A DNA stretch of 64,000 bases from Desulfobacterales bacterium (lineage in GTDB: Bacteria; Desulfobacterota; Desulfobacteria; Desulfobacterales; JALSRD01), in the NCBI GenBank assembly GCA_026984935.1, contig JALSRD010000006.1, positions 1 to 64,000 on the forward strand, in the 5' to 3' direction. Positions 37,247 to 46,134 of the stretch are shown here, in pieces. How positions within the stretch are numbered: the first letter of the stretch is position 1; the number at the start of each line of letters is the position of its first letter. A model generated the notes under the pieces. It saw only the letters and a program-made list of their open reading frames with translations, had not been told where the DNA came from and did not search any database. A program made the position numbers and the translations under genes.

Positions 37247-38416
37247 TCAGAGCAGCTTGACGATCAACGGAATGGCCACGAAGGTTCCCAGCGAACTGCC
37301 GATGTTGGTGAAAACGACCACCAGCAGGATGCGCGTAACGTTGTTTTTCCAGAACCCGCGCACCGAGAGGATATCTTCCGGCAGCCTTTCGAAATCCCGG
37401 ACTTTGGGGCGGCGCGAAAAGGCCTCGACAAGCCCCGACACCCAACCTGCGGCGATCATGGGGTTCAGCGATGTGAGCGGCGCCGCCACCACCGACGAGA
37501 GAATCGTCAGCGGATGCGCCAGGGCGATCACGGCGCCCAGCCCGGCCAGCGCCCCGTTGGCCACCACCCACCAGACCAGCATGTGCGTGCCGGTGTGGGA
37601 TCCGCCCCAGAAAAAACCCAGGCCGAAAAGGGTCAAAATGGCCAGTGGAATGGCCCATTTCAGGACATGCAGCAGTTTGCCGGGCGGCGGTACGCGCTCC
37701 AGATCGTCCACATTCACGGGTGTTTCCCAATATTTGGCGATGCCGGGCACATGGCCGGCGCCCACAACTGCAACCACCCGTTGGCCGGGTGCTGTGCGGA
37801 TTTTATACGCCAGGTAGCGGTCCCTTTCATCGATCAGGATCTTTTTGAGCTGTGGCATGGACTGGCCCACTTCGGCCAGGATGGATTCGAGCATATCCTG
37901 CTCTTTCATCTTTTCCACGTCTTCGGCCTCGATGTCATTTACCTCGGTAAAGGACAAGAGCAGCTGAAAGAGGAGCTTGATTTTCTGCGTGAAACGCATG
38001 CTGCGCCAGGTGCGTGAGAGGGTCACCCGGATGTCGCGGTCGGCCAGGTGAATATGGGCGCCGATGGCCTGGCCGCTTTCAATGGCCGCCAGCATTTCTT
38101 CACCGGGCTTGACATCCAGTTTTTTGGCGATGCGTTTCTGAAACGAGGCCAGCAGCAGATTGGACAGGAGCAGAAAAGCCTTTTTCTCCTTGATGACCTT
38201 GATGATGTCGGTTTCCTGCCAGGTTTTCTGCTGCAAAATGGCCTCGTACCGTGACGGACACAGCTCCACGCAGACCGTATCCGGCTTTTCGGCATCGATG
38301 AGCGACTTGACCAGCGTCACGCTTTCGCGCGATACGTGGGCCGTGCCGATCAGAATCACCTGCTGCCCGGCGGGAGTCTTCAGGCGGGTCACATTGCGGT
38401 TGTCTGTTGCACACAT
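37247..38416 (-). CDS. TraB/PrgY family membrane protein
   Basis: 389 residues. The first 230 residues form a TraB/GumN-type domain with the two GxxH motifs IGTAHVS (near residue 25) and VGAGHVPG, plus a conserved Glu and Arg in VCVELCPSRY. This fold is thought to be a metalloprotease-like or pheromone-shutdown protein. The C-terminal third has three or four membrane segments (WAIPLAILTLFGLGFF, MLVWWVVANGALAGLG, ILLVVVFTNIGSSLG). ATG at 38416 chosen over upstream extension, which reads through a mobile-element-like sequence. Function in bacteria is unknown. Confidence 0.85.
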   Translation of the reverse strand: MCATDNRNVTRLKTPAGQQVILIGTAHVSRESVTLVKSLIDAEKPDTVCVELCPSRYEAILQQKTWQETDIIKVIKEKKAFLLLSNLLLASFQKRIAKKLDVKPGEEMLAAIESGQAIGAHIHLADRDIRVTLSRTWRSMRFTQKIKLLFQLLLSFTEVNDIEAEDVEKMKEQDMLESILAEVGQSMPQLKKILIDERDRYLAYKIRTAPGQRVVAVVGAGHVPGIAKYWETPVNVDDLERVPPPGKLLHVLKWAIPLAILTLFGLGFFWGGSHTGTHMLVWWVVANGALAGLGAVIALAHPLTILSSVVAAPLTSLNPMIAAGWVSGLVEAFSRRPKVRDFERLPEDILSVRGFWKNNVTRILLVVVFTNIGSSLGTFVAIPLIVKLL

Positions 38417-38765
38417 TCGGTATATACTCTCTTTAAAATTCGGGTAAACCCAATTGATGATTTCGTAAAAGTTCGGACTTTTCGCCTGCGCAGGCCTTTT
38501 CGGGGGCTGTGCAGCCAGCCGCGTACCGAATTCCGGGAACGGCGTCGTTACGCTCCTCAAAACAGCTTGGGATGGTTGACGCGCAACGATGCGCAGCGCT
38601 TTGCGACAAAAAGCCCTGAAATCCGCTCGAAACCGACTTTTTACGAGCCTGTCAATTGATATGGACCATAAATTACGGTGGTAGCCCGGTGAACCTATTA
38701 TACCCCGGCCTTCAATGCAACCCAAATCGCGGCTGCCGGCAGCCGCTGCGTCCGGGAGGTGTCCC
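38417..38765. other. Intergenic region between traB-like and cbbQ-like genes
   Basis: 349 bp with no gene; most of it is the MITE-like element described separately. The last 15 bases hold GGGAGGTG, the ribosome binding site of the downstream ATPase. Confidence 0.6.
38451..38660. mobile_element. MITE-like element with 8-bp target duplication
   Basis: The octamer CAATTGAT occurs at 38451-38458 and 38653-38660. Directly inside are imperfect inverted ends: TTCGTAAAAGTTCGG at 38462-38476 and CCGACTTTTTACGAG at 38633-38647. The 194-bp interior between the duplications has no coding potential with a start signal. Size, direct repeats and inverted ends fit a non-autonomous transposable element. The mobilising transposase is not in the window. 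Confidence 0.55.
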
Positions 38766-39587
38766 ATGACAGGCGGCGCATCCCCTGCGCTGCCCGGCGG
38801 TAACTTCATTATCGCCGCGGAACCCTACTATCTTGAGACCGGTGATGAGGTGCGCACGTTCCGGGCGGCCGCGGCCGCCCGGCTGCCGGTGATGCTCAAG
38901 GGCCCTACGGGTTGCGGCAAGACCCGTTTCGTCGAATACATGGCCTATCAGCTGAAGCGCCCGCTGATCACGGTGGCCTGCCACGAGGACCTGTTTGCCT
39001 CGGACCTGATTGGACGCTACCTGCTGAAAGATGACGAAACCGTGTGGATGGACGGCCCTCTGACCCAGGCCGTACGCATGGGCGCCATCTGCTATCTCGA
39101 CGAAATCGTGGAGGCCCGCAAGGACACGACGGTGGTCATCCACCCGCTGACCGACAGCCGCCGCTGCCTGAACATCGACAAGAAGGGCGAGGTGCTGCGG
39201 GCGCACCCTGATTTTTTGATGGTTATCTCTTACAATCCCGGCTACCAGTCGGTTTTAAAGGACCTGAAGCAGAGTACACGCCAGCGCTTTGTGGCGCTGC
39301 AGTTCGACTATCCCGGGCCTTCCCAGGAAGCGGAAATCGTGGCCCGCGAAAGCGGAATCGACACGGGTATTGCCAGGCGCCTGGTGACCCTGGCCGCCAG
39401 GATCCGCAACGTCCGCGAACAGGGCCTCGCCGAAGGCGTGAGCACACGGCTGTTGATCTACGCGGCCCTGCTGGTCAAAGACGGAATTCCCGTGTCGCGT
39501 GCCTGCCGCACGGCGCTATGCCTGCCCATTACCGATGATGCGCGCCTTCAGGAAACCCTCGACGATCTGGTCTCGGACCTGTTTTGA
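38766..39587 (+). CDS. CbbQ/NirQ/NorQ-type AAA+ ATPase
   Basis: 273 residues from the ATG at 38766 (GGGAGGTG upstream; an ATG 17 codons earlier lacks a site). Walker A GPTGCGKT, Walker B AICYLDEI, sensor region VISYNPGYQ and the C-terminal CbbQ-type domain. Family members act as MoxR-type activators together with a VWA protein (CbbO/NorD). No VWA gene lies beside it; the next gene is a hypothetical protein. The client is unknown. Confidence 0.88.
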   Translation: MTGGASPALPGGNFIIAAEPYYLETGDEVRTFRAAAAARLPVMLKGPTGCGKTRFVEYMAYQLKRPLITVACHEDLFASDLIGRYLLKDDETVWMDGPLTQAVRMGAICYLDEIVEARKDTTVVIHPLTDSRRCLNIDKKGEVLRAHPDFLMVISYNPGYQSVLKDLKQSTRQRFVALQFDYPGPSQEAEIVARESGIDTGIARRLVTLAARIRNVREQGLAEGVSTRLLIYAALLVKDGIPVSRACRTALCLPITDDARLQETLDDLVSDLF

Positions 39588-39671
39588 GAAACGGCCGCAT
39601 GTCTGCCACACGGCAGCCCGGAAAGGATCGCGGCTGCCGGCGTGCCGGGATCCATCGCAGAAAGAACCGCC

Positions 39672-40145
39672 ATGCTGATTTTCGATGATGTGTATGCCTG
39701 GGAAGGATGGGGCGGCGCCTTGCAGCTGCAGGCCGGCCGCTGCCGTTTGCGGATTTTTGATCTGCGCAAGGGGCCTTCCAAAAAAGTGGTGCTTTTCAAG
39801 CCTGTGATCGCACTGGTTTCCGAACTGCCGTCCGAAGCCGGCAAGAAAAAGAACTTTCTCTCCCTGCGCAGCTGCATCGGGCACATTGCCACGCGTGTCA
39901 GCGAGGAGTTCTCGCTGGATCCCCAGCGCACCATGTGGGTGGAGTACTATCCGGCGCGGCATTACGGGCCGAACAATGAAAAATGCATTCCCGAGCGCTT
40001 CGACCGGGTGCGGTTCAGATGGCGGGACGGCAAGGCGCTGCAGCCCGCCTGGGAGCCGCTGGAAGGGCCGCTGCGCGACATGCTGCGCCAGCTGCAGACC
40101 ACCGGCCGGCTATCCAACAAACCCAATAACCCAATAACCCAATAA
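39672..40145 (+). CDS. Hypothetical protein ending inside an octamer repeat
   Basis: 157 residues from MLIFDDVYAWEGWGG; the internal region has RTMWVEYYPARHYG and EKCIPERFDRVRF. No domain recognised. The last nine residues (NKPNNPITQ) and the stop codon are encoded by the CCCAATAA tandem repeat, so the true ancestral C-terminus may have been altered. It follows the CbbQ-like gene by 84 nt on the same strand and may be its partner, but that is only positional. Confidence 0.6.
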   Translation: MLIFDDVYAWEGWGGALQLQAGRCRLRIFDLRKGPSKKVVLFKPVIALVSELPSEAGKKKNFLSLRSCIGHIATRVSEEFSLDPQRTMWVEYYPARHYGPNNEKCIPERFDRVRFRWRDGKALQPAWEPLEGPLRDMLRQLQTTGRLSNKPNNPITQ

Positions 40146-40169
40146 CCCAATAACCCAATAACCCAATAA
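40122..40169. repeat. Tandem octamer repeat, six copies of CCCAATAA
   Basis: Six perfect copies of an 8-bp unit, followed by CCCGG. The unit is not a multiple of three and puts TAA in every frame in turn. It lies between two convergent genes. Confidence 0.95.
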
Positions 40170-40191
40170 CCCGGCCCGCCGGAACGGACTT

Positions 40192-40710
40192 CTAAAGTGA
40201 GGCACCGTCTTTCCTGACCCGGTAAACGGCGTGAATCAGGCCGTCGTCCAGCTGTTTCACGTGTGCCAGGCGCAGCGGCATCTCCAACTCAGCGGAAAAC
40301 AGTGAAAGCCCCCGGCCGAAAACCAGCGGCGCGATGGTGAGGCGGATTTCATCGATCAGGTGGGCGCGCGCAAACAGTGTATTGATGGTCGCTCCGCCGG
40401 CCAGCACCGCTTGGTGATAGCCCTGTTTTTCAAGATCAGCGAGCAGATTCCGCGGCGCCTGGTTCGTGAAAACCAGGTTTTCCCATTGGGAGCGCCGGGC
40501 GGTATTGCGTGTCATGACGATGTTTTTGCGCCCCGGCAGGGGCTTTCCAATGGTGTCGAAGGTTTTGGAACCCATGATCAGCACCCCGCTTTTGCGGGTG
40601 ACTTCGACAAACAGTTTCTTGTCCGCGCGCCCGGTCCAGTCAGGAAAGTGCGCGGCATCGCGCGCGATCTTGCCGTCCGCTGTGACGGCCATCAGCAGAA
40701 TCAGTTTCAT
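40192..40710 (-). CDS. Dihydrofolate-reductase-fold NAD(P)H reductase (RibD C-terminal type)
   Basis: 172 residues. N-terminus MKLILLMAVTADGKIAR and GVLIMGSKTFDTIGKPLPGR match the DHFR/RibD-C superfamily, with VLAGGATINTLF as the cofactor loop. It is not a classical FolA. It lies 30 nt downstream of the glycyl radical enzyme on the same strand with AAAGG upstream of its ATG, so it is probably the third gene of that operon. One possibility is reduction of the enzyme's imine product; the generic alternative is an unrelated pterin or flavin reductase. Confidence 0.82.
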   Translation of the reverse strand: MKLILLMAVTADGKIARDAAHFPDWTGRADKKLFVEVTRKSGVLIMGSKTFDTIGKPLPGRKNIVMTRNTARRSQWENLVFTNQAPRNLLADLEKQGYHQAVLAGGATINTLFARAHLIDEIRLTIAPLVFGRGLSLFSAELEMPLRLAHVKQLDDGLIHAVYRVRKDGASL

Positions 40711-40740
40711 GGGCAACCTTTAGCTTTCGTTAGCTTGCGT

Positions 40741-43104
40741 TCAAAATCCCCCGTGGGCCGTGCGCCGGATGATCTCTTCCTGCAGTTCACGGGTCAGATC
40801 CACGAAGTAGTCGCTGTAGCCGGCCACGCGCACGATAAGGTCACGATATTTTTCAGGCTGTTTTTGCGCGGCCCTCAGTGTGCGCGCATCCACCACGTTG
40901 AACTGGATGTGGTGGCCGTCCAGGCTGAAATACCCCCGTACCAGCTGGGCCAGTTTGGTGATGCCGGTTTCGTCCTTCAGAACGTCCGGCATGAATTTCT
41001 GGTTCAACAATGTGCCGCCCGTGCGCAAATGATCGATTTTGGCGGCGGATTTGAGCACGGCCGTGGGGCCGTGGGTATCGGCGCCCTGGACCGGCGAGAC
41101 GCCCTCCGAAAGGGGTTCGCCGGCCAGGCGGCCGTCGGGCATGGCACCCAGCATGGCGCCGAAGTAAACGTGCACCGTGGTGGGCAGCAGGTTGATGCGA
41201 TGGACACCGCCGCGGGCGTCCGGGCGCCCGTTGACGGCATCGTGGTAGGCCGCGAAAACCCGCGTCATGATCCGGTCGGGGTAGTCGTCGTCGTTGCCGT
41301 ACTTGGGGGTTTTTGTCAGCAACTGCCGCCGCAGCGCCGCGTGGCCTTCGAAATTGGCATTTAAAGCCCGCATGAGCTGCGGCAGGTCCAGGCGGCGGCG
41401 GTCGAATACGTGGTAGCGGATGGCCGTCAGCGCGTCGGTGATGCTGCCCAGGCCGACGCCCTGGATGTAGGTGGTGTTGTAGCGTGCGCCGCCGTCGTTG
41501 TAATCGCGGCCCTTTCGGATACAGTCGTCGATGAGCAGCGAGAGAAAAGGCACCGGCAGATACTTGGCGTGCATGCGCGCAATGATGTTGTTGCCGCGGA
41601 TTTTGATGTCGACAAAGTGCCTGAGCTGCCGCTGGAAAGCGTCAAACAGGTCGTCGAATGACTTGAAATCTTCGATCCCGCCGGTTTGGGGCCCCAGTCG
41701 GCGGCCGGAAAGGGGGTCGATCCCGTTGTGGAGGGTGATTTCGAGCACCTTGGGCAGGTTGAAATACCCGCTCAGCGTGTAGCTTTCCCTGCCGAATGCG
41801 CCGCTTTCCACGCATCCGCTGGCACCGCCGCAGCGGGCGTCTTCAATGGTTTTGCCCTGGCGCAGGAGTTCCTGCACGATGGCGTCGCTGTTAAAGACGG
41901 ACGGCTGCCCGAAGCCGGTTTTTACGATTCGCAGGGCCCTTTTCAGAAACCGGTCCGGGGTTTTCTTGCTGATCTGCACCATGGCGCTGGGCTGCAGCAG
42001 GCGCATTTCCGCCACCACGTCCAGGATCAGGTCACTGACTGCGTTGACCGCATCGGAGCCGTCCTTTTTCAGGCCGCCCAGGTTGATGAGTGCAAAATCG
42101 ACGTAGGTGTTGCTCTCTTTGGCGGTGATGCCCACCTTGGGCGGCGCCGGATGGTTGTTAAACTTGATCCACAGGGCCTGCAGCAGCTCCCGCGCGGTTT
42201 CACGGCTCAAGGTGCCGGCATCGATTTCGCGCCGGTAAAAAGGGTATAAGTGCTGGTCCAGGCGGCCGGGGTTAAAGGCGTCCCAGGGGTTGGATTCGAT
42301 GATCACGCCCAGGTGCAGGAACCAGTAGCCCTGCAGCGCTTCCCAGAAAGTGCGTGGCGCGTATGCCGGCACATGCTCGCAGATGCGGGCCATCTGCACA
42401 AGTTCACGCCTGCGCGCGGCATCGATTTCAGATGCGGCCAGCGCGGCCAGTTTGCGGGCGTGGCGCCGGGCATAGGCGATGACGGCGGCGGCGGCGATTT
42501 CCATGGCGTGCAGCTCCGCACGTTTGTCCAGCGCCAGGGGGTCGTTGAAAAAATCCAGTTTGCGGATGCGGCGGCGGATCTGCCGGATCAGATCCTGCAG
42601 GCCCATCTGGAACATTTTTTCGCCCAACACCGTGTGGCCGGGGGCGCGCTGCTCCAAAAATTCCGTAAAGACACCGGCGCTGTAGGCCTTTTTCCAAGCG
42701 GCCGGAAGCTCTGCGAACAGCCGTTCGCGCAGGGACTTGCCGCGCCAGAAGGGGATGATTGTCTCACGGTAGGCCGTTCGCGTTTCCCTGTCCACGGCAA
42801 AGGGGGTCTTTTCGCGGCTGTCCAGGACATCCAGGTCCTGCAGGCGGTGCAGGCAGATTTCCGGATAAGTGGGCACGGCATGGGGGGCCGGGCCGCGTTC
42901 GCCCACAATCAGCTCCCCGTCTTCGATGCAGATCGACTTGTTTGCCAGCATGTAAGCCAAAATCCGGGCCCGCGCAACGGGGACCGACAGCCCGTCCAGT
43001 TTCCCGCTTTGCCATGCACGCGTCAGCAGAAGGGCCCGTTCGGCCGAAACATGGGGCCGGGCCTCCAGGCTCTTTTGTCTCAGGTGGCCGATTCTGGCAT
43101 TCAT
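40741..43104 (-). CDS. hypD: Glycyl radical enzyme, trans-4-hydroxy-L-proline dehydratase type
   Basis: 787 residues, the length of HypD. The glycyl radical site is Gly762 in VRVAGYSDYF near the C-terminus, and the active-site thiyl pair is Cys431-Val-Glu433 in GGASGCVESGAFG. Segments such as NDGELIVGERG-like IEDGELIVGERG, FTEFLEQRAPGHTV, QISKKTPDRFLKRA, GGARYNTTYIQGVGLG and KTPKYGNDDDYPD match HypD as I remember it better than choline, glycerol, isethionate or benzylsuccinate enzymes. HypD dehydrates trans-4-hydroxyproline to pyrroline-5-carboxylate under strict anaerobiosis. The activase is encoded 1 nt upstream. Substrate assignment is by recalled similarity. Confidence 0.82.
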   Translation of the reverse strand: MNARIGHLRQKSLEARPHVSAERALLLTRAWQSGKLDGLSVPVARARILAYMLANKSICIEDGELIVGERGPAPHAVPTYPEICLHRLQDLDVLDSREKTPFAVDRETRTAYRETIIPFWRGKSLRERLFAELPAAWKKAYSAGVFTEFLEQRAPGHTVLGEKMFQMGLQDLIRQIRRRIRKLDFFNDPLALDKRAELHAMEIAAAAVIAYARRHARKLAALAASEIDAARRRELVQMARICEHVPAYAPRTFWEALQGYWFLHLGVIIESNPWDAFNPGRLDQHLYPFYRREIDAGTLSRETARELLQALWIKFNNHPAPPKVGITAKESNTYVDFALINLGGLKKDGSDAVNAVSDLILDVVAEMRLLQPSAMVQISKKTPDRFLKRALRIVKTGFGQPSVFNSDAIVQELLRQGKTIEDARCGGASGCVESGAFGRESYTLSGYFNLPKVLEITLHNGIDPLSGRRLGPQTGGIEDFKSFDDLFDAFQRQLRHFVDIKIRGNNIIARMHAKYLPVPFLSLLIDDCIRKGRDYNDGGARYNTTYIQGVGLGSITDALTAIRYHVFDRRRLDLPQLMRALNANFEGHAALRRQLLTKTPKYGNDDDYPDRIMTRVFAAYHDAVNGRPDARGGVHRINLLPTTVHVYFGAMLGAMPDGRLAGEPLSEGVSPVQGADTHGPTAVLKSAAKIDHLRTGGTLLNQKFMPDVLKDETGITKLAQLVRGYFSLDGHHIQFNVVDARTLRAAQKQPEKYRDLIVRVAGYSDYFVDLTRELQEEIIRRTAHGGF

Positions 43105-43105
43105 G

Positions 43106-43933
43106 TCAACCTCCCACCGTGACGTTGAATCCTGCGGTGCGAAAAAATTCTTGCATGCGTGAGACGGCCGTTTGCGGAGGCGGTTTCAGCCGGGCCGTTT
43201 TATGGGCCCGGGCCAGGCGCTGGTACTTGCCCTCGGCCGTGGAGTGAAACGGCAGAATGTCCACCTGTCGGATGCCGCCCAGCTGCTGCAGAAAGCGGCG
43301 TACCTTGGCCGGGTTGTCCCGCCGGTCGGTGATGCCGGGAATCAGCGCAAAGCGGATGATCAGCGGGCGGCCTCTGCGTGCCAGTGTTTGTAAATTTTCC
43401 AGAACAGGGCGGTTCGATACCCCCGTATAGCGTATATGCAGGTCTTCGTCCATGAGTTTGAGGTCGAACAGAAACAGGTCGGTTTTGGCGGCGATGCGCT
43501 CGATCACCCCGGCCGGCGCATAGCCGCAGGTATCGACGGTCGTGTGGATGTCTCGCTGCCGGCAGGCGGAGAGCAGTGCTTCCAGAAAGCGGGGCTGCAG
43601 CAGCGGCTCGCCGCCGGAAAAGGTGACGCCGCCACCGGAGGCGTCGTAAAAGATAACATCGTTTTCGATTTCGCGGACCAGTGCAGCGACGGAGGTATGC
43701 CGGCCGATGGTGCACGAAGGGGTCGCACGGCTGTCCGCTGTGCCGGCCGCCTCGATGCAGGGCTGCTGCCCTTCGGGATTGTGGCACCACCAGCATCGCA
43801 GCGGGCAGCCCTTGAAAAATACCGTGGTGCGGATGCCCGGGCCGTCATGGATGGCATAGCGTTTGATTCGGAAAATGGTGCCGATGGATCCCAAGCCTGC
43901 GGCGTCCGGGGCCGATATTCGGGTTGGATACAT
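43106..43933 (-). CDS. Glycyl radical enzyme activating protein, short form (radical SAM)
   Basis: 275 residues from the ATG at 43933 (GGAGAG upstream). Uses SAM and a [4Fe-4S] cluster to install the glycyl radical. The radical SAM motif is GCPLRCWWCHNPEG, preceded by YAIHDGPGIRTTVFFKG; GGGVTFSGGEPLLQ and the D-x-K helix (FLFDLKLMD) follow. Activases of dehydratase-type enzymes normally carry an inserted 8-Cys ferredoxin-like domain after CHNPE. Here only about 36 residues with two Cys occupy that site, so the auxiliary clusters are absent, as in PflA. First gene of the operon. Confidence 0.9.
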   Translation of the reverse strand: MYPTRISAPDAAGLGSIGTIFRIKRYAIHDGPGIRTTVFFKGCPLRCWWCHNPEGQQPCIEAAGTADSRATPSCTIGRHTSVAALVREIENDVIFYDASGGGVTFSGGEPLLQPRFLEALLSACRQRDIHTTVDTCGYAPAGVIERIAAKTDLFLFDLKLMDEDLHIRYTGVSNRPVLENLQTLARRGRPLIIRFALIPGITDRRDNPAKVRRFLQQLGGIRQVDILPFHSTAEGKYQRLARAHKTARLKPPPQTAVSRMQEFFRTAGFNVTVGG

Positions 43934-44003
43934 GTTGGTGCGCTCTCCGGAAATCAACCGCCGGCAGCTGGCCGATGGATTGGGAGTTTGCATATATCCC
44001 AAT

Positions 44004-44032
44004 TAAAATAGAGCTTTTTTAGGGATTTGTCA
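44004..44032 (-). promoter_or_regulatory. Promoter of the glycyl radical operon
   Basis: On the minus strand TTGACA (complement of 44027-44032), 17 nt, TATTTT (complement of 44004-44009), about 70 nt upstream of the activase start. Confidence 0.6.
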
Positions 44033-44054
44033 AATTTTTTGCGTTTTTTAAACC

Positions 44055-44083
44055 TTGACAGCAAGACCCCTTTTCTATATACG
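44055..44083 (+). promoter_or_regulatory. Promoter of the liv operon, back-to-back with the glycyl radical promoter
   Basis: TTGACA at 44055-44060, 17 nt, TATACG at 44078-44083 (or TATATA with 15 nt), 80 nt before livG. The two -35 boxes are only 22 nt apart, so a single regulator could control both operons. Confidence 0.6.
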
Positions 44084-44163
44084 GAGCACCACATTGTCAA
44101 ACCGATGGCCCCGGCTGATGGGTAATGCCGCCGAAGAGGAAAGGGTTTTCTTAACGGGTTATA

Positions 44164-44937
44164 ATGGCTCATCTTGCACTGAAAAATGTATCCAAGAGTT
44201 TTGGCGGCCTTCTGGCGGTAGACAGCCTGGACCTGGAGCTGCCGGCCGGCAAGATCCTGAGTCTGATCGGGCCCAACGGGGCCGGCAAGACGACGGTTTT
44301 CAACATGATTACGGGAGTCTATCCTCCGACACGCGGGAAAATCATTTACGACGGAAAGACCCTCAACCGCCTGAAGAGCAGCCGTATTGTCGCGCGCGGA
44401 ATCGCGCGCACCTTTCAGAACATCCGGTTGTTTAAATCCATGACAGTCCTGGAAAACGTGGAAGTCGGCATGCACTGCCGCACGAAAAGCGGTGCCGTCA
44501 GGGCACTTCTGCGGACGCCCTTTACCTTGCGTGAAGAGCGCGCCATCGAGAATAAGGCATTGGAAATACTGGAATTTTTCAGTCTGCGGCGTTACAGCAA
44601 CGAATACGCCTCCAATCTGCCCTACGGTGACCAGCGGCGTCTGGAGATTGCACGCGCCATGGCCGCCGAGCCCCGCCTGCTGCTGCTCGACGAGCCGGCC
44701 GCCGGCATGAACCCCAGTGAAACCGCCGAACTGATGCAGCTGATCCTGAAACTGCGCGATACCGGGATCACCATTTTACTGGTGGAACATGATATGAAAC
44801 TGGTCATGGGAATTTCCGAGATCGTCAGCGTGCTGGACCATGGACAAAAGATTGCCGAAGGATTGCCCGCAGAAATCCAGAAAAACGAAAAAGTGATCGA
44901 AGCCTACCTCGGCAGCGGACGCAAAAAGAAAAAGTAA
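44164..44937 (+). CDS. livG: Liv-type amino-acid ABC transporter ATP-binding protein
   Basis: 257 residues. Walker [10 protein letters not shown], the LivG-type long insert after the Walker A helix, ABC signature in [16 protein letters not shown], Walker [14 protein letters not shown]. Powers uptake through LivHM. It is the first gene of a livG-livJ-livH-livM-livF set, an unusual but complete order. Its ribosome binding site is weak. Confidence 0.93.
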   Translation: MAHLALKNVSKSFGGLLAVDSLDLELPAGKILSLIGPNGAGKTTVFNMITGVYPPTRGKIIYDGKTLNRLKSSRIVARGIARTFQNIRLFKSMTVLENVEVGMHCRTKSGAVRALLRTPFTLREERAIENKALEILEFFSLRRYSNEYASNLPYGDQRRLEIARAMAAEPRLLLLDEPAAGMNPSETAELMQLILKLRDTGITILLVEHDMKLVMGISEIVSVLDHGQKIAEGLPAEIQKNEKVIEAYLGSGRKKKK

Positions 44938-45009
44938 AACCGCAGCCCGGCAGTCCATGGTGTGAGTGCCGGGGGAAACGACAACCCACCAAATGAGAAG
45001 GAGGGAAGT

Positions 45010-46134
45010 ATGAAAAAAATTGCGATTGTCATCATGTGCGTGGCGCTGATCGCCGGCTTCCACGGCATGGCTGCCGCCAAGACCCTGAAAATCGGGACCC
45101 TCAGCCCCCTCACCGGCCCCTATGCCCAGGACGGCACGGACATCAAACAGGGTGTTCTGACCGCCGTTAAAGTGTTCGGCAAGCTGCCCGGATTTGACAA
45201 AGTGGAGGTTCTTCCCGGCGACTCGGCCTGTGACGGTGGCAAGGCCACCATGGCCGCCAACAAGCTGATCAACAGCGGTGTGCAGGTAGTAGTGGGCGCC
45301 TACTGCTCATCGGCCACCGAGCCGGCCCAGATTCCGCTGATGGACGCCAAGATCATCATGATCACACCGGCCTCCACCAACGAACGGCTGACGCAGAAAG
45401 GTTACAAGTACTTTTTCCGCATGCCGCCCAGAGACGATGTGCAGGCCTGGTCCACGGTACAGTTCCTGGAGAAGAAGCTCAAGGCCAAAACCCTGGCGCT
45501 GATCGACGACAAGCAGACTTACACGGCCGGCCTGACTGCCAACATCACCAAGTTCGCCAAGAAAGACAACATGATCAAGATCGTGGCGCATGAATTCATC
45601 ACCCCCGGCGACAGTGACTTTACCGCCGTGCTCACCAAGCTCAAGCGCCTGAATCCGGACGCCATTTACATGGGCGTGTACCAGCCGGAGGGTTCCAAGA
45701 TGATCCGCCAAGCCCGCAAGCTGGACATGAAGTCGACCTTCATCAGCGAAGACGCGGTCTATCATCCCAAGTTCCTGGAAGTGGGTGGCAAGGCGGCCGA
45801 GGGGGTTTACCTGACGTTTGCCAAGGCGCCGGATTCTCCCGAGCGCCGCGCCTTTGAAAAAACCTACAAGAAGATGTGGAACGCCAAGAGCATCGGTTCC
45901 TACGCCTATTATGCCTATGATGCCGGCATGATGACGCTCGCGGCCATCAAAAAAGCAGGCACCGCGGATCCCGACCAACTGGAAAAAACCATTCGCGAAA
46001 ACACCTGGCCGGGCATCACCGGCAAGATCAAGTTTGACAGCAAGGGCGACCGCAAACTGGCACACATTATCTGGGTAGTGAAAAACAACAAGTTCGTGCC
46101 CTACTGGAATCCGATTACCGGAAAAGACCTGTAA
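45010..46134 (+). CDS. livJ: Branched-chain-amino-acid-type substrate-binding protein
   Basis: 374 residues with signal peptide MKKIAIVIMCVALIAGFHG and cleavage after AAA. Two-lobed periplasmic binding fold of the Leu/Ile/Val family (GTLSPLTGPYAQDG, YCSSATEPAQIP, TPASTNERLTQKGY). The start at 45010 has GAAGGAGGGAAG upstream. The ligand could be branched-chain or other hydrophobic amino acids, or proline/hydroxyproline given the divergent operon. Confidence 0.92.
   Translation: MKKIAIVIMCVALIAGFHGMAAAKTLKIGTLSPLTGPYAQDGTDIKQGVLTAVKVFGKLPGFDKVEVLPGDSACDGGKATMAANKLINSGVQVVVGAYCSSATEPAQIPLMDAKIIMITPASTNERLTQKGYKYFFRMPPRDDVQAWSTVQFLEKKLKAKTLALIDDKQTYTAGLTANITKFAKKDNMIKIVAHEFITPGDSDFTAVLTKLKRLNPDAIYMGVYQPEGSKMIRQARKLDMKSTFISEDAVYHPKFLEVGGKAAEGVYLTFAKAPDSPERRAFEKTYKKMWNAKSIGSYAYYAYDAGMMTLAAIKKAGTADPDQLEKTIRENTWPGITGKIKFDSKGDRKLAHIIWVVKNNKFVPYWNPITGKDL

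Noticed and set aside
38417-38809. N-terminal extension of the TraB-family protein to 520 residues
   Set aside because: The extension reads through the MITE-like element; family similarity begins near the ATG at 38416.
40122-40169. Possible CRISPR array
   Set aside because: The repeat unit is 8 bp with no spacers, so it is a simple tandem repeat.
40741-43104. Isethionate sulfolyase or choline TMA-lyase assignment for the glycyl radical enzyme
   Set aside because: Overall segments and the Cys431/Gly762 positions fit the hydroxyproline dehydratase type better; no acetaldehyde dehydrogenase or microcompartment genes are present.
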